From positions 310,001 to 374,000 of the forward strand of contig NZ_SAUF01000002.1 of NCBI RefSeq assembly GCF_004023665.1: a DNA stretch of 64,000 bases, given 5' to 3'. Every line of letters starts with the position of its first letter. Position 1 is the first letter of the stretch. Source of the DNA: Afifella aestuarii (GTDB lineage Bacteria > Pseudomonadota > Alphaproteobacteria > Rhizobiales > Afifellaceae). Position numbers and translations under genes: made by a program. The notes beneath the pieces were generated by a model that saw nothing but the letters and a program-made list of their open reading frames with translations, was not told the DNA's origin and made no database searches. Shown here in pieces: positions 17,337-25,702 of the stretch.

Positions 17337-20084
17337 ATGGTGCGGGACATCCGGAAAGAGGGACGCGACGAGACGGCCCTGAGCCGCGGCCCCGCCGCGG
17401 AGGCGCGAGCCGATGTCGCCGTTCATGCCGCGCCGATGGAAACGGTGTTCGACGCACTTGGCGCAAGCCGAGACGGGCTGAGTGCGGCGGAGGCGGCCGA
17501 CCGGCTTGCCCGCTTCGGGGAAAACCGCCTGCCCGTCGCGAAGCCGCGCGGACCGCTTCTGCGTTTCCTCGCCCAGTTCAACAATCTTCTGATCTTCGTG
17601 CTGCTGGCGGCGGCGGTGGTGACCGCGTGTCTGGCGGAATGGATCGACATGTCGCTGATCCTCGGCGTCGTCGTCATCAACGCCGTCGTCGGCTTCATCC
17701 AGGAGGGGCGGGCGGAAAAGGCGCTCGAGGCGATCCGCGGCATGGTGAGCCCGCATGCCTCCGTCCTCCGCGACGGGCGGCGCCTCACCGTGCCGGTCGA
17801 AGAGCTGGTGCCCGGCGATATCGTGCTTCTGGAGGCGGGCGACCGTGTGCCTGCCGATCTCCGGCTCTTCCGCGCCCGCGGGGTTCGCATCGAGGAGGCG
17901 GCGTTCACCGGCGAATCTGTGCCCGCCGACAAGGCGCTGGGCGAGGTCGCGGCGGATGCGCCGATCGGCGACCGCAGCTCGATGGCGTTTTTCGGCACGC
18001 TCGTCGTCAACGGCCAGGGGGCGGGCGTGGTCGTCGCGACCGGGGAAGCGACGGAGCTCGGCCATATCACGCAGCTTCTCTCCTCGGTGGAGCAGCTGAC
18101 GACGCCGCTTCTGCGCCAGATGGACATTTTTGCGCGCCAGCTCACCTTCGTCATTCTGGGCGCTGCGATACTCGTCTTCCTGTGGGGAATTTTCCTCACC
18201 GGATATCCCTGGGAAGAGGCCTTCATGGCGGTGATCGGGCTTGCGGTGGCCGCGATCCCGGAAGGCCTGCCGGCGGTGATGACCATCACGCTCGCCATCG
18301 GCGTGGAACGCATGGCGCGTCGCAACGCCATCATCCGCCGCCTGCCGGCGATCGAGACGCTGGGCTCCGTCTCCGTCATCTGCTCCGACAAGACCGGCAC
18401 CCTGACGCGCAACGAGATGATCGTCTCCTCCGCGATCCTGGCCGATGGCGAGATCGAGATCGTGGGGTCGGGCTATGCCCCGGAGGGTGAGCCCATCAGA
18501 AACGGCGAGCCGGTCGACAAAGAGGCGCATTTCGCGCTCGGGCTTCTCGCCCGCGCCGCCCTTCTCTGCAACGATGCGAGCCTGCGCCAGACGGAGGACG
18601 GCTGGGTCGTCGAGGGCGACCCGATGGAGGGGGCGCTCGTCACCTTTGCCGCGCGCGCCGGCTGGCACTGGGAGACGACGCGCGGCGCCTTTGAGCGGCG
18701 CGACGAGCTGCCCTTCGATTCCACCACCCAGTTCATGGCGACGCTGCACCAGGAGGACGATGCCCGCATCGTCTATGTGAAGGGCGCGCCCGAATGCGTG
18801 CTTCAGATGTGCGACCGCCAGGTCGACGCGGACGGCGAAGTGCCGCTCGACCGGGCGAAATGGCAAAGCCATGTGGAGATGCTGGCGGCGGACGGGCGCC
18901 GGGTTCTGGCCTTCGCGGCCAAAGTGGTGGGCGACAGCGTCGACGCGCTGTCACCGGCCGATGTGGAAGAAGGGCTGAGCCTCATCGGGCTTGTCGGGCT
19001 CATCGATCCGCCGCGCGAGGAGGCGCGCGAGGCCGTCGCCGATTGCAGGCGCGCCGGCATCGCCGTGAAGATGATCACCGGCGACCATGCCGCGACCGCC
19101 GGTGCGATCGGCCGCAGGCTCGGCTTGAGCGGCGAGGTCGCCGTCTTGACCGGACCCGAGCTCGATCAGATCGGCGAGGCGGACTTTCCCGCCCGGATCG
19201 CCGCGACGGACGTGTTCGCGCGCGCCAGCCCCGCCCACAAGCTGCGCATCGTGGAGGCGCTGCAGGCGCAAGGCGCGGTCGTCGCCATGACCGGCGACGG
19301 GGTGAACGATGCGCCGGCCCTGAAGCGGGCCGATGTCGGTGTCGCGATGGGGAAAAAGGGCACGGAGGCCGCCAAGGAGGCGGCCGACATGGTGCTTGCG
19401 GATGATAATTTCGTCTCGATCGTCGCCGCCGTGCGCGAGGGGCGCACCGTCTACGACAATCTGAAAAAGGTCGTCGCCTGGACGCTGCCGACGAATGGCG
19501 GCGAGGCGGCGGCGATCATCGGCGCCATGCTGTTCGGCCTGACGCTGCCGGTGACGCCCGCCCAGATCATCTGGATCAACATGGTGACGGCCGTCACCCT
19601 CGGGCTGACGCTCGCCTTCGAACCGACGGAGCCCGGCACCATGGCAAGGCCGCCGCGAAAGCCGGACGAGCCGCTCGTCTCGCCCTTCCTGTTGTGGCGG
19701 ATCGTCTTCGTCTCGGGGCTCTTCGTCGTCGGGCTGTTCGGCATGTTCAATTGGGCGCTCTGGCGCGACGAGAGCGTGGAGACGGCGCGCACCATCGTCG
19801 TCAACACCATGGTGGTGATGGAAATCGCCTATCTCTTTTCCATCCGCTACATCGGCGGCCCCTCGCTCACCTGGCGCGGCCTGATGGGCACGCGCGCCGT
19901 CTTGATCGGTGTCGCGATCCAGGTCGCGGCGCAGCTTCTCTTCACCTACGCCCCGCCGGCGCAGTTCGTTTTTGCAAGCCGCCCGCTGTCGGCGAGCGAA
20001 GGCGCGATGATCCTCGGGGTGGGTGTCGTGCTGTTTGCGGTGCTGGAGGTGGAGAAGGGGATGATGCGGCGGTGGAGGGGGTGA
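17337..20084 (+). CDS. P2-type cation-transporting P-type ATPase
   Basis: A 915-aa ATP-driven cation pump of the PacL/PMA-like group. Visible landmarks are the N-terminal cation-ATPase domain (SAAEAADRLARFGENRLP), the actuator motif FTGESVP, PEGLPAV in TM4, the phosphorylation site CSDKTGTLTRNE with Asp at about residue 351, KGAPECVLQMC in the nucleotide-binding domain, TGDGVNDAPALK in the hinge, and a C-terminal block of membrane segments. TM6 reads NMVTAVTLGL and lacks the Asp found in Ca2+ pumps of the SERCA type, so calcium cannot be assumed as substrate. The ATG at 17337 has GGGAGG six bases upstream; a longer upstream start was rejected. Confidence 0.9.
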   Translation: MVRDIRKEGRDETALSRGPAAEARADVAVHAAPMETVFDALGASRDGLSAAEAADRLARFGENRLPVAKPRGPLLRFLAQFNNLLIFVLLAAAVVTACLAEWIDMSLILGVVVINAVVGFIQEGRAEKALEAIRGMVSPHASVLRDGRRLTVPVEELVPGDIVLLEAGDRVPADLRLFRARGVRIEEAAFTGESVPADKALGEVAADAPIGDRSSMAFFGTLVVNGQGAGVVVATGEATELGHITQLLSSVEQLTTPLLRQMDIFARQLTFVILGAAILVFLWGIFLTGYPWEEAFMAVIGLAVAAIPEGLPAVMTITLAIGVERMARRNAIIRRLPAIETLGSVSVICSDKTGTLTRNEMIVSSAILADGEIEIVGSGYAPEGEPIRNGEPVDKEAHFALGLLARAALLCNDASLRQTEDGWVVEGDPMEGALVTFAARAGWHWETTRGAFERRDELPFDSTTQFMATLHQEDDARIVYVKGAPECVLQMCDRQVDADGEVPLDRAKWQSHVEMLAADGRRVLAFAAKVVGDSVDALSPADVEEGLSLIGLVGLIDPPREEAREAVADCRRAGIAVKMITGDHAATAGAIGRRLGLSGEVAVLTGPELDQIGEADFPARIAATDVFARASPAHKLRIVEALQAQGAVVAMTGDGVNDAPALKRADVGVAMGKKGTEAAKEAADMVLADDNFVSIVAAVREGRTVYDNLKKVVAWTLPTNGGEAAAIIGAMLFGLTLPVTPAQIIWINMVTAVTLGLTLAFEPTEPGTMARPPRKPDEPLVSPFLLWRIVFVSGLFVVGLFGMFNWALWRDESVETARTIVVNTMVVMEIAYLFSIRYIGGPSLTWRGLMGTRAVLIGVAIQVAAQLLFTYAPPAQFVFASRPLSASEGAMILGVGVVLFAVLEVEKGMMRRWRG

Positions 20085-20147
20085 GACCCTCGGCCTCCTG
20101 ACGGGTTCCAACAAGCGGGCGCCGTTCAGGGCGCTCCGCTCAACCGC

Positions 20148-21371
20148 TCAGGCGGCATTCTCCATCAGCAAACGCCCGACTTCCTTTGCACCGACGAACT
20201 GCGACAGGAGGCGGTAGTTGTTTCTCTCGTGACGGATGCGCCCTGCGACGATCGCAGGATGAACGCCGGCTTCGTGTGCAAGAGAAAGGATGTTGCGCAC
20301 ATTCGGGTTGGAACGCGCTGGATGTTTCTCCCAGAGGTCAGATGGGATCAGAGCTTCTTGGGCCCATTCGTCCGCTTCACGCTCGCGAACGTCATCGCGG
20401 TCATGGTTGCGTTCGCGCAGTTGCAGGTCGTCGATGAACATCTCGTCGTTGCCTTCGAGGAAATGGCGGCCAAGATGCGCGAGTTCGTGCAGGAGGCAGA
20501 ACCAGAAGTTGTCGAGGCGGTCGTATCGGATCGTCATGCCGACTACCGGCACGTTTTCGACGGTCCAGAGTGCCGCGCCGTCGAGATAGGTTCTCGGCAT
20601 ATGGGCGGCGACGACCAAGGCAATGCCGTGCTGCGCGAGCTTCTCCCTCGCCAGCTTCGGCCCTTCGTCGAACGTGCTCAAACGGGCCAGGTCGCGCAGG
20701 AATTCAAGATCGATCGTGCCTGTCTCGTAGCGACCCTCGAGATCGACGTCGCGAGCTCTGCACAGAACGTGGAGACACCAGGCCTGTAGGGCATTGATGT
20801 CCGTTTTGGCGTTCGCACGGGCGCCGTGACCCTGGCGGAAGAGCGCTTTCGGCAAAGCTTTCGAGCCGCCCGCACAGGCGATCAGGCTTTGCACGATCTC
20901 TTCCGCATGGTCTTTCAGGTTTTCTGTCTTCTTGATCCAGCCACGCCGCGCCATTTCCGTGAGGGGAAAGCGGTCGAGATCGATCCCGGAGGGAGCATTC
21001 GGCAAGCCCCCGTCGCCGATCAGGATATCGGCGGGAATGCCAAGATGTTTGTGCAGGGCACGGATCATCTTCAGCGTGAGATCCCGCTTGCCGCTGAGAA
21101 CCTCGGAGGCTTTGGCGCGGCTTCCGAAGATCGGTGCAAGATCGCTCTGGTTCATGTCGAGCTGCTGCATGCGAAACCTGATGGCCTCGAGCGGGTCGGG
21201 CGTGTCCATGGGAAAATGCCGATCCTCATAGACTTCGACCAGCGTCGCGAGCACGTCGAGTTCGTCGTCTTCTGCCGGAGAGCGGCCCATCTCCATGAGC
21301 GCTTCGACACGGGCGAGAGCGGCGGCATAGTCCTGGTCTGAATGAATGGGCCGAATACGATAGTCACTCAT
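20148..21371 (-). CDS. HigA-like XRE antitoxin fused to an ImmA/IrrE-type metallopeptidase domain
   Basis: A 407-aa protein with two parts. Residues about 1-120 match HigA-type antitoxins: an acidic N-terminal helix region (VEALMEMGRSPAEDDELDVL) followed by an XRE helix-turn-helix (MNQSDLAPIFGSRAKASEVL, SGKRDLTLKMIRALHKHLGI). Residues about 220-400 carry a zinc-peptidase motif HELAH at about 295-299, followed by acidic residues and REREADEWAQEAL, as in ImmA/IrrE proteins. The ATG at 21371 is seven bases from AGGAGG, while an in-frame GTG at 21377 is too close to it. The higB-like gene ends just upstream. A likely role is to neutralise the toxin and repress the operon; proteolysis is inferred from the motif. 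Confidence 0.82.
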   Translation of the reverse strand: MSDYRIRPIHSDQDYAAALARVEALMEMGRSPAEDDELDVLATLVEVYEDRHFPMDTPDPLEAIRFRMQQLDMNQSDLAPIFGSRAKASEVLSGKRDLTLKMIRALHKHLGIPADILIGDGGLPNAPSGIDLDRFPLTEMARRGWIKKTENLKDHAEEIVQSLIACAGGSKALPKALFRQGHGARANAKTDINALQAWCLHVLCRARDVDLEGRYETGTIDLEFLRDLARLSTFDEGPKLAREKLAQHGIALVVAAHMPRTYLDGAALWTVENVPVVGMTIRYDRLDNFWFCLLHELAHLGRHFLEGNDEMFIDDLQLRERNHDRDDVREREADEWAQEALIPSDLWEKHPARSNPNVRNILSLAHEAGVHPAIVAGRIRHERNNYRLLSQFVGAKEVGRLLMENAA

Positions 21372-21373
21372 CG

Positions 21374-21667
21374 TCACACCTCCTCCGCATTGATCTGGTC
21401 GTACTCCTTATGGGTCCCCAGAAAGCGGACAAATCCGATCCTCTTTGCGTAGTCGAACTTCACGATAAGGCGATATTTGTTCCCGCAGATGTTGAAGACC
21501 ACGCGCCCGCCTTTGAGAATGCTCGCATTGCGGTATTGAGCCTTGATGTCTGCCGGCGATGCCCATTCCGCCCGCCTGGCCTCTGCCCACCACACATCGA
21601 GTTGCGCCTTCGCATCGGGAAAGCGCTCCCCGAAAGCGATCAGCTTGGGCCGAGCAATGATCCTCAT
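21374..21667 (-). CDS. HigB-type RelE-superfamily mRNA interferase toxin
   Basis: A 97-aa protein with features of the HigB toxin family: an N-terminal helix (AFGERFPDAKAQLDVWWAEA) and the strand-rich core RVVFNICGNKYRLIVKFDYA followed by GFVRFLGTHKEYDQI. Members cut mRNA at the ribosome. It is the first gene of a two-gene operon; the antitoxin ATG lies 2 bp after its stop codon. A 14-bp palindrome sits over its start codon. The family is clear from sequence pattern; activity is inferred. Confidence 0.85.
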   Translation of the reverse strand: MRIIARPKLIAFGERFPDAKAQLDVWWAEARRAEWASPADIKAQYRNASILKGGRVVFNICGNKYRLIVKFDYAKRIGFVRFLGTHKEYDQINAEEV

Positions 21668-21703
21668 ATATGAGGTTTATACAGGGGGCCATTACGACGT
21701 CAA
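21662..21703 (-). promoter_or_regulatory. Promoter and operator of the higBA-like operon
   Basis: The minus strand shows TTGACG (21703-21698), a 16-bp spacer and TATAAA (21681-21676), a good sigma-70 promoter. Immediately downstream is the perfect palindrome CCTCATATATGAGG (21662-21675), which contains the higB ATG (21667-21665). The mRNA leader must be only a few bases. The dyad is the obvious site for autorepression by the XRE antitoxin. Confidence 0.7.
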
Positions 21704-22271
21704 TTTAATATGTTCCCGTAATGGGAGCAACTCAAGGTGCGCGAGAATTGCACGGAGTTGTCGAGGGCTGAGCCGCCCCGGCTGAGATCCAAACGACCGA
21801 TTGATCCCATCTCACCCCCGTGCCGTACCCGAGCCATCCGCGTGTCGCTTTCCGGCAAGCTTGCAGAGAGCGTCTCGGGCATGGGGGCGGCGGTGTCTGC
21901 GCGGGCGGCGTTTCGGTCCGGTTGAGCCTGTCTTGAGTCTTCAGGATGGGGTTGTTCTGGCCGCTGTCATCGTCACTTTGCTGGACATCGCAAAAATCCG
22001 CGAAATCTAGGTTCCTGGTCGACACGCCTGCGCGGCGTGCGAGCGAGCCGCCGAGCGACGACTTTGGGCGAAGGCTGGGCTGAAAAGCCGGCCGGAGACC
22101 TCGGGCGGGGTGAAGGCGGGGGGGGGGCCGTGATCGTGGTCAACGTGATCGCGCTGAACGTGAGCGTGGTGAAAGTGACCGTGGTGAAGGTGATCACGGT
22201 GAAAGTGAGCGCGGTGACATTGAACGCCGCGACATCGGCGACCGAAATGCAGGCAGGCATCGGGGAAAAAT
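21704..22271. other. 568-bp intergenic region with a six-copy 15-bp repeat
   Basis: No convincing gene on either strand; short open frames here have low-complexity or compositionally odd translations. The right part holds the 15-bp tandem repeat array (22136-22225) preceded by a run of ten G (22118-22127). The ribosome-binding region of the following MFS gene lies at its right edge. Confidence 0.55.
22136..22225. repeat. Six copies of a degenerate 15-bp tandem repeat
   Basis: Successive 15-bp units resemble GTGGTGAAAGTGACC (for example GTGGTCAACGTGATC, GCGCTGAACGTGAGC, GTGGTGAAGGTGATC). The array ends 46 bp before the MFS gene. The unit length matches other arrays in this window, but the sequence does not. 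Confidence 0.85.
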
Positions 22272-23705
22272 ATGTTTCAGCTCGTCACGAGCGTCTGGGC
22301 GCTTCTCTTCGGTGTCTTCCTGATCATGGTCGGCAACGGCATGCAGTCGACGCTGATGGGTGTGCGCGGCGACATCGAGGGGTTTTCGACGTTCGAGCTG
22401 TCGCTCGTCACCTCGGGCTATTTCCTGGGCTTTCTGGTCGGCTCGCGCTGGACGCCGGAGATGATCCGCAAAGTCGGCCATGTGCGGGTCTTCGCAGCCC
22501 TCGGCTCCTTGATGTCGGCGGGGCTCATCGCCTTTCCGCTTCTGACCGATCCGTGGTCGTGGACGATCCTGCGCCTGATGCTCGGCTTCTGCCTGTCGGG
22601 CATCTATGTGACGTCGGAAAGCTGGCTCAACGACCGCGCCACGAACGAGACGCGCGGCATGCTGTTGTCGTCCTATATGGTGGCGCAGATGCTCGGCATG
22701 GTGGCGGGGCAGGGGCTTTTGAATTTCGGCGATGCGGCGGGCTTCTCTCTGTTCGTCTGGGCGTCGATCCTCGTCTCGCTCGCCTTCACGCCGGTGCTCT
22801 TGTCGGCCGTGCCGATCCCGGCGGTGCAATCGCCCAAAGCGATGTCGCTGCGCCAGCTCTACGATCGCTCGCCGACGGCGGCGGTCGGCACGCTGGTGCT
22901 CGGCGGCGTGCTGGCGGCGCAGATGGGCATGTCCCCGGTTTATGGCGCCAAGATCGGGCTCGATGTGCGCGAGATCTCGGCGCTCGTCGCCGCCCTCTTC
23001 ACCGGCTCCTTCCTGTTTCAGTTTCCGGTCGGGCGGATGTCGGATTTCATGGATCGGCGCGTCCTGATCCTGACGCTGTCGGCCGTCGGAGCGGTGACCT
23101 GTGGGGTCGCCTTCACACTGTCGGGAAACCTGATCGCGCTTCTGGCGGCCGGTCTCGTTATGGGCGGTATGGCAAGCCCGCTCTACTCGCTCCTGATCGC
23201 CTACACGAACGATTACCTCGACCATGAAGATATGCCGGCAGCCGCGAGCGGCATGGTTTTCATCTATGGGGTCGGCGCGGTCGCAGGCCCGCTGATGACC
23301 GGTCAGGCGATGGATCTCGCCGGCCCGCAATTCTTCTGGGTCATCCTGGCCGCGCTCTTTGCGATCATCGCGGTCCATACCGGGTGGCGCATGTCGCAGC
23401 GTCCGGCCCCGGCCGGCGATGATTCCGCCTATGTCAGCGTGCTGCCGAACTCGTCGACCGTCGCCGTCGAGGCGGCCTATGAATGGTACACCGAGGCAGC
23501 CTCGGAGAGCGGCGAGGAGGAAGGCGCCGAGACCAAATCGGACCACGGCGAGGGCGCGTCGGAAACCGATCAGGCGGCCTCGGATGGCGACGAGCCGGCC
23601 CCGGAGGGCGAGGAGCCGGCGCCGGAAAACCTGCAGCACAAGGAAGATTACGGGCCGGAATACGTGGACGACGACGAGAACGCGCCGCCCGAAAAGGATC
23701 GTTAG
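22272..23705 (+). CDS. MFS transporter with a long acidic C-terminal tail
   Basis: A 477-aa major facilitator with about 12 membrane segments in residues 1-390. It includes LVTSGYFLGFLVGSRWTPEM, a motif-A-like loop, FQFPVGRMSDFMDRRVLIL and a final segment before HTGWRM. This resembles the YcaD/UMF group often annotated as sugar-phosphate or drug carriers; the substrate is unknown. The last 75 residues are cytoplasmic and very acidic (stretches such as SGEEEGAETKSDHGEG and EEPAPENLQHKEDY), which is unusual for the family. The ATG at 22272 follows GGGGAAAAAT. Confidence 0.87.
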   Translation: MFQLVTSVWALLFGVFLIMVGNGMQSTLMGVRGDIEGFSTFELSLVTSGYFLGFLVGSRWTPEMIRKVGHVRVFAALGSLMSAGLIAFPLLTDPWSWTILRLMLGFCLSGIYVTSESWLNDRATNETRGMLLSSYMVAQMLGMVAGQGLLNFGDAAGFSLFVWASILVSLAFTPVLLSAVPIPAVQSPKAMSLRQLYDRSPTAAVGTLVLGGVLAAQMGMSPVYGAKIGLDVREISALVAALFTGSFLFQFPVGRMSDFMDRRVLILTLSAVGAVTCGVAFTLSGNLIALLAAGLVMGGMASPLYSLLIAYTNDYLDHEDMPAAASGMVFIYGVGAVAGPLMTGQAMDLAGPQFFWVILAALFAIIAVHTGWRMSQRPAPAGDDSAYVSVLPNSSTVAVEAAYEWYTEAASESGEEEGAETKSDHGEGASETDQAASDGDEPAPEGEEPAPENLQHKEDYGPEYVDDDENAPPEKDR

Positions 23706-23920
23706 TCCGATCGTTTTTTGAGGTCATATCGCCCGCTGGCGCCGGTTCGCCGTGCGCAAAACCCTCCCGGCGGGTTTCATCCCCCGGCACCGCCGCGGCT
23801 TTTTGGCTTTCGCCGTTTTCTCCACACGCCAGGAATGCTTGACTGTGCCGCCCCCAGGGGCTTGCCTTTCGGGGACGGCCCTTCTCCCCCCTGGCGTCGA
23901 AGAAGACGGAACATCCTTGA

Positions 23921-25225
23921 ATGGCGACGACCGATCTCGCGAGCCGCGTTTACGATCACACCTGGAAGCTCGACCCGATCGTTCGCTCCCTGCTCGACAC
24001 GGATTTTTACAAGCTCTTGATGTTGCAGATGATCTGGCGTCTGCATCGCGACACGCAGGTGACTTTCTCGCTGATCAACCGCACGCGCCGGGTGAAGCTT
24101 GCCGAAGAGATCGACGAGGCGGAGCTGCGCGATCAGCTCGATTATGCCCGCTCGCTCACCTTCACCAAGAAGGAGATGATCTGGCTCGCCGGCAATTCGT
24201 TTTATGGCCGCTCGCAGATCTTCGAGCCGGAATTTCTCGCCTGGCTCGCCAAATTCCGCCTGCCGGAATACGAGCTGAAGCGCGTCGACGGGCAGTTCGA
24301 GCTCGATTTCCACGGCCCCTGGACGCACACGACGATGTGGGAGATTCCGGCGCTCGCGATCGTCAACGAGCTCCGGTCGCGCGCCGCCATGCGCCCGATG
24401 GGACGCTTCGCGCTCGACGTGCTCTACGCCCGCGCCAAGGCGAAACTCTGGGACAAGGTGGAGCGGCTGCGCCGGCTGCCGAATTTGCGGCTCTCCGATT
24501 TCGGCACGAGGCGGCGGCATTCCTTTCTGTGGCAGCGCTGGTGCGTGGAGGCCTTGAAGGAGGGGCTGGGCGACGCCTTCATCGGCTCCTCGAACGTGCT
24601 TCTGGCCATGGATGCGGATCTGGAGGCGATCGGCACCAATGCGCACGAGCTGCCGATGGTGGAGGCGGCGCTGTCGCCGGACGACGCGGCGCTTCGGGGC
24701 GCGCCCTACCGGGTGCTGCGCGAATGGGAGACGCTCTACGGCGGCAATCTTCTGATCGTCCTGCCCGACGCCTACGGCACGACGGCGTTCTTGAAGAACG
24801 CGCCCGACTGGGTCGCCGACTGGACCGGCTTTCGCCCCGATTCCGCCCCGCCCATTCCTGCGGGCGAGGAGATCATCGCCTGGTGGCGGTCGAAAGGGCG
24901 CGATCCCTCAGAAAAGCTTCTGATCTTCTCTGACGGCATGGACGTCGATACGATCGAGGAGACCTACCGGCATTTTTCCGGCAGGGCGCGCATGTCCTTC
25001 GGCTGGGGCACCAATCTCACCAACGACTTCCGCGGCTGCGCGCCGGAGCCCTGCGGGGCGCTCGATCCGATCTCGCTCGTCTGCAAGGTGAGCAGCGCCA
25101 ATGGCCATCCGGTCGTCAAGCTCTCCGACAATCCGCGAAAGGCGAGCGGGCCGGAAGAGGAGATCGAGCGCTATCTGAAGGTCTTCGGCTCCAAGGGCCG
25201 CATCGACCGCGAGGTTTTCGTCTGA
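23921..25225 (+). CDS. pncB: Nicotinate phosphoribosyltransferase PncB
   Basis: Catalyses nicotinate + PRPP (+ ATP) to nicotinate mononucleotide, the first step of the Preiss-Handler NAD salvage pathway, in the cytoplasm. The 434-aa length is normal. Signatures are [16 protein letters not shown] at the N-terminus, [27 protein letters not shown], and [10 protein letters not shown], where the His is the residue phosphorylated during catalysis. Also seen are [24 protein letters not shown] and [12 protein letters not shown]. It stands alone; the 215 bp upstream hold no other gene. Confidence 0.95.
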   Translation: MATTDLASRVYDHTWKLDPIVRSLLDTDFYKLLMLQMIWRLHRDTQVTFSLINRTRRVKLAEEIDEAELRDQLDYARSLTFTKKEMIWLAGNSFYGRSQIFEPEFLAWLAKFRLPEYELKRVDGQFELDFHGPWTHTTMWEIPALAIVNELRSRAAMRPMGRFALDVLYARAKAKLWDKVERLRRLPNLRLSDFGTRRRHSFLWQRWCVEALKEGLGDAFIGSSNVLLAMDADLEAIGTNAHELPMVEAALSPDDAALRGAPYRVLREWETLYGGNLLIVLPDAYGTTAFLKNAPDWVADWTGFRPDSAPPIPAGEEIIAWWRSKGRDPSEKLLIFSDGMDVDTIEETYRHFSGRARMSFGWGTNLTNDFRGCAPEPCGALDPISLVCKVSSANGHPVVKLSDNPRKASGPEEEIERYLKVFGSKGRIDREVFV

Positions 25226-25277
25226 GGTTCTGCGCGAGCCCGCGCGGCTGCGTGGCGGGCCGACCTGTCTGTCGCAA

Positions 25278-25565
25278 TCAGCGCCGGGGATGCGTCGGGG
25301 CGTGAAAATCCGGCGGCTTGTTGGCGATCCAGGCGAGAAATTTTTCTATCTTCGGATGGGCGGAGAGGGGCGTTCCTTCCGTCTCGAAGCGGGCAAGATC
25401 GGCATTCGAGAAGACTGCGTGGAGCGTGCGGTGGCAGATCGGATGGATCGGCACCGTCTCCCGCCCGCCGCGGCTTTTGGGCACCGGATGATGCCATTCG
25501 ACGCGCCGCCCGAGCGGGCGCCCGCACAGCCAGCAGGTGTCGGTCGAGGGATCGCTTGAGACCAT
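25278..25565 (-). CDS. Small HNH-domain protein
   Basis: A 95-aa protein with a CWLCGRPL zinc-knuckle start, then VEWHHPVPKSRGG and HPICHRTLHAVF. This arrangement (Cys pair, HH, second Cys/His set) is that of a compact HNH/McrA-like nuclease domain seen in many alphaproteobacterial genomes. The predicted start is ATG at 25565. No restriction-modification or phage gene lies nearby, so the cellular role is unknown. The same frame runs on upstream, but that part is a shadow of the symporter. Confidence 0.75.
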   Translation of the reverse strand: MVSSDPSTDTCWLCGRPLGRRVEWHHPVPKSRGGRETVPIHPICHRTLHAVFSNADLARFETEGTPLSAHPKIEKFLAWIANKPPDFHAPTHPRR

Positions 25566-25667
25566 GTGGCAGGCGAGATAGGTGCTCCGAGCCGCAGAAT
25601 AAAGCGATCCGTGCCTCGAGACTGGGGGCGCCGACACGGATCCGACGCCCCCAGGGTGATTATGGCC

Positions 25668-25697
25668 GCCCAGACATGACCGGCCCAGATATGACCG
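25668..25697. repeat. Two copies of a 15-bp tandem repeat
   Basis: GCCCAGACATGACCG is followed directly by GCCCAGATATGACCG, just downstream of the AGCS symporter stop. It is another 15-bp unit in the series noted at 14186, 22136 and 46730. Confidence 0.8.
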
Positions 25698-25702
25698 GGT
25701 GG

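Noticed and set aside
21732-22025. 97-codon minus-strand open frame starting MSTRNLDFADF
   Set aside because: Pro-rich, no ribosome-binding site, no recognisable domain; not supported as a gene.
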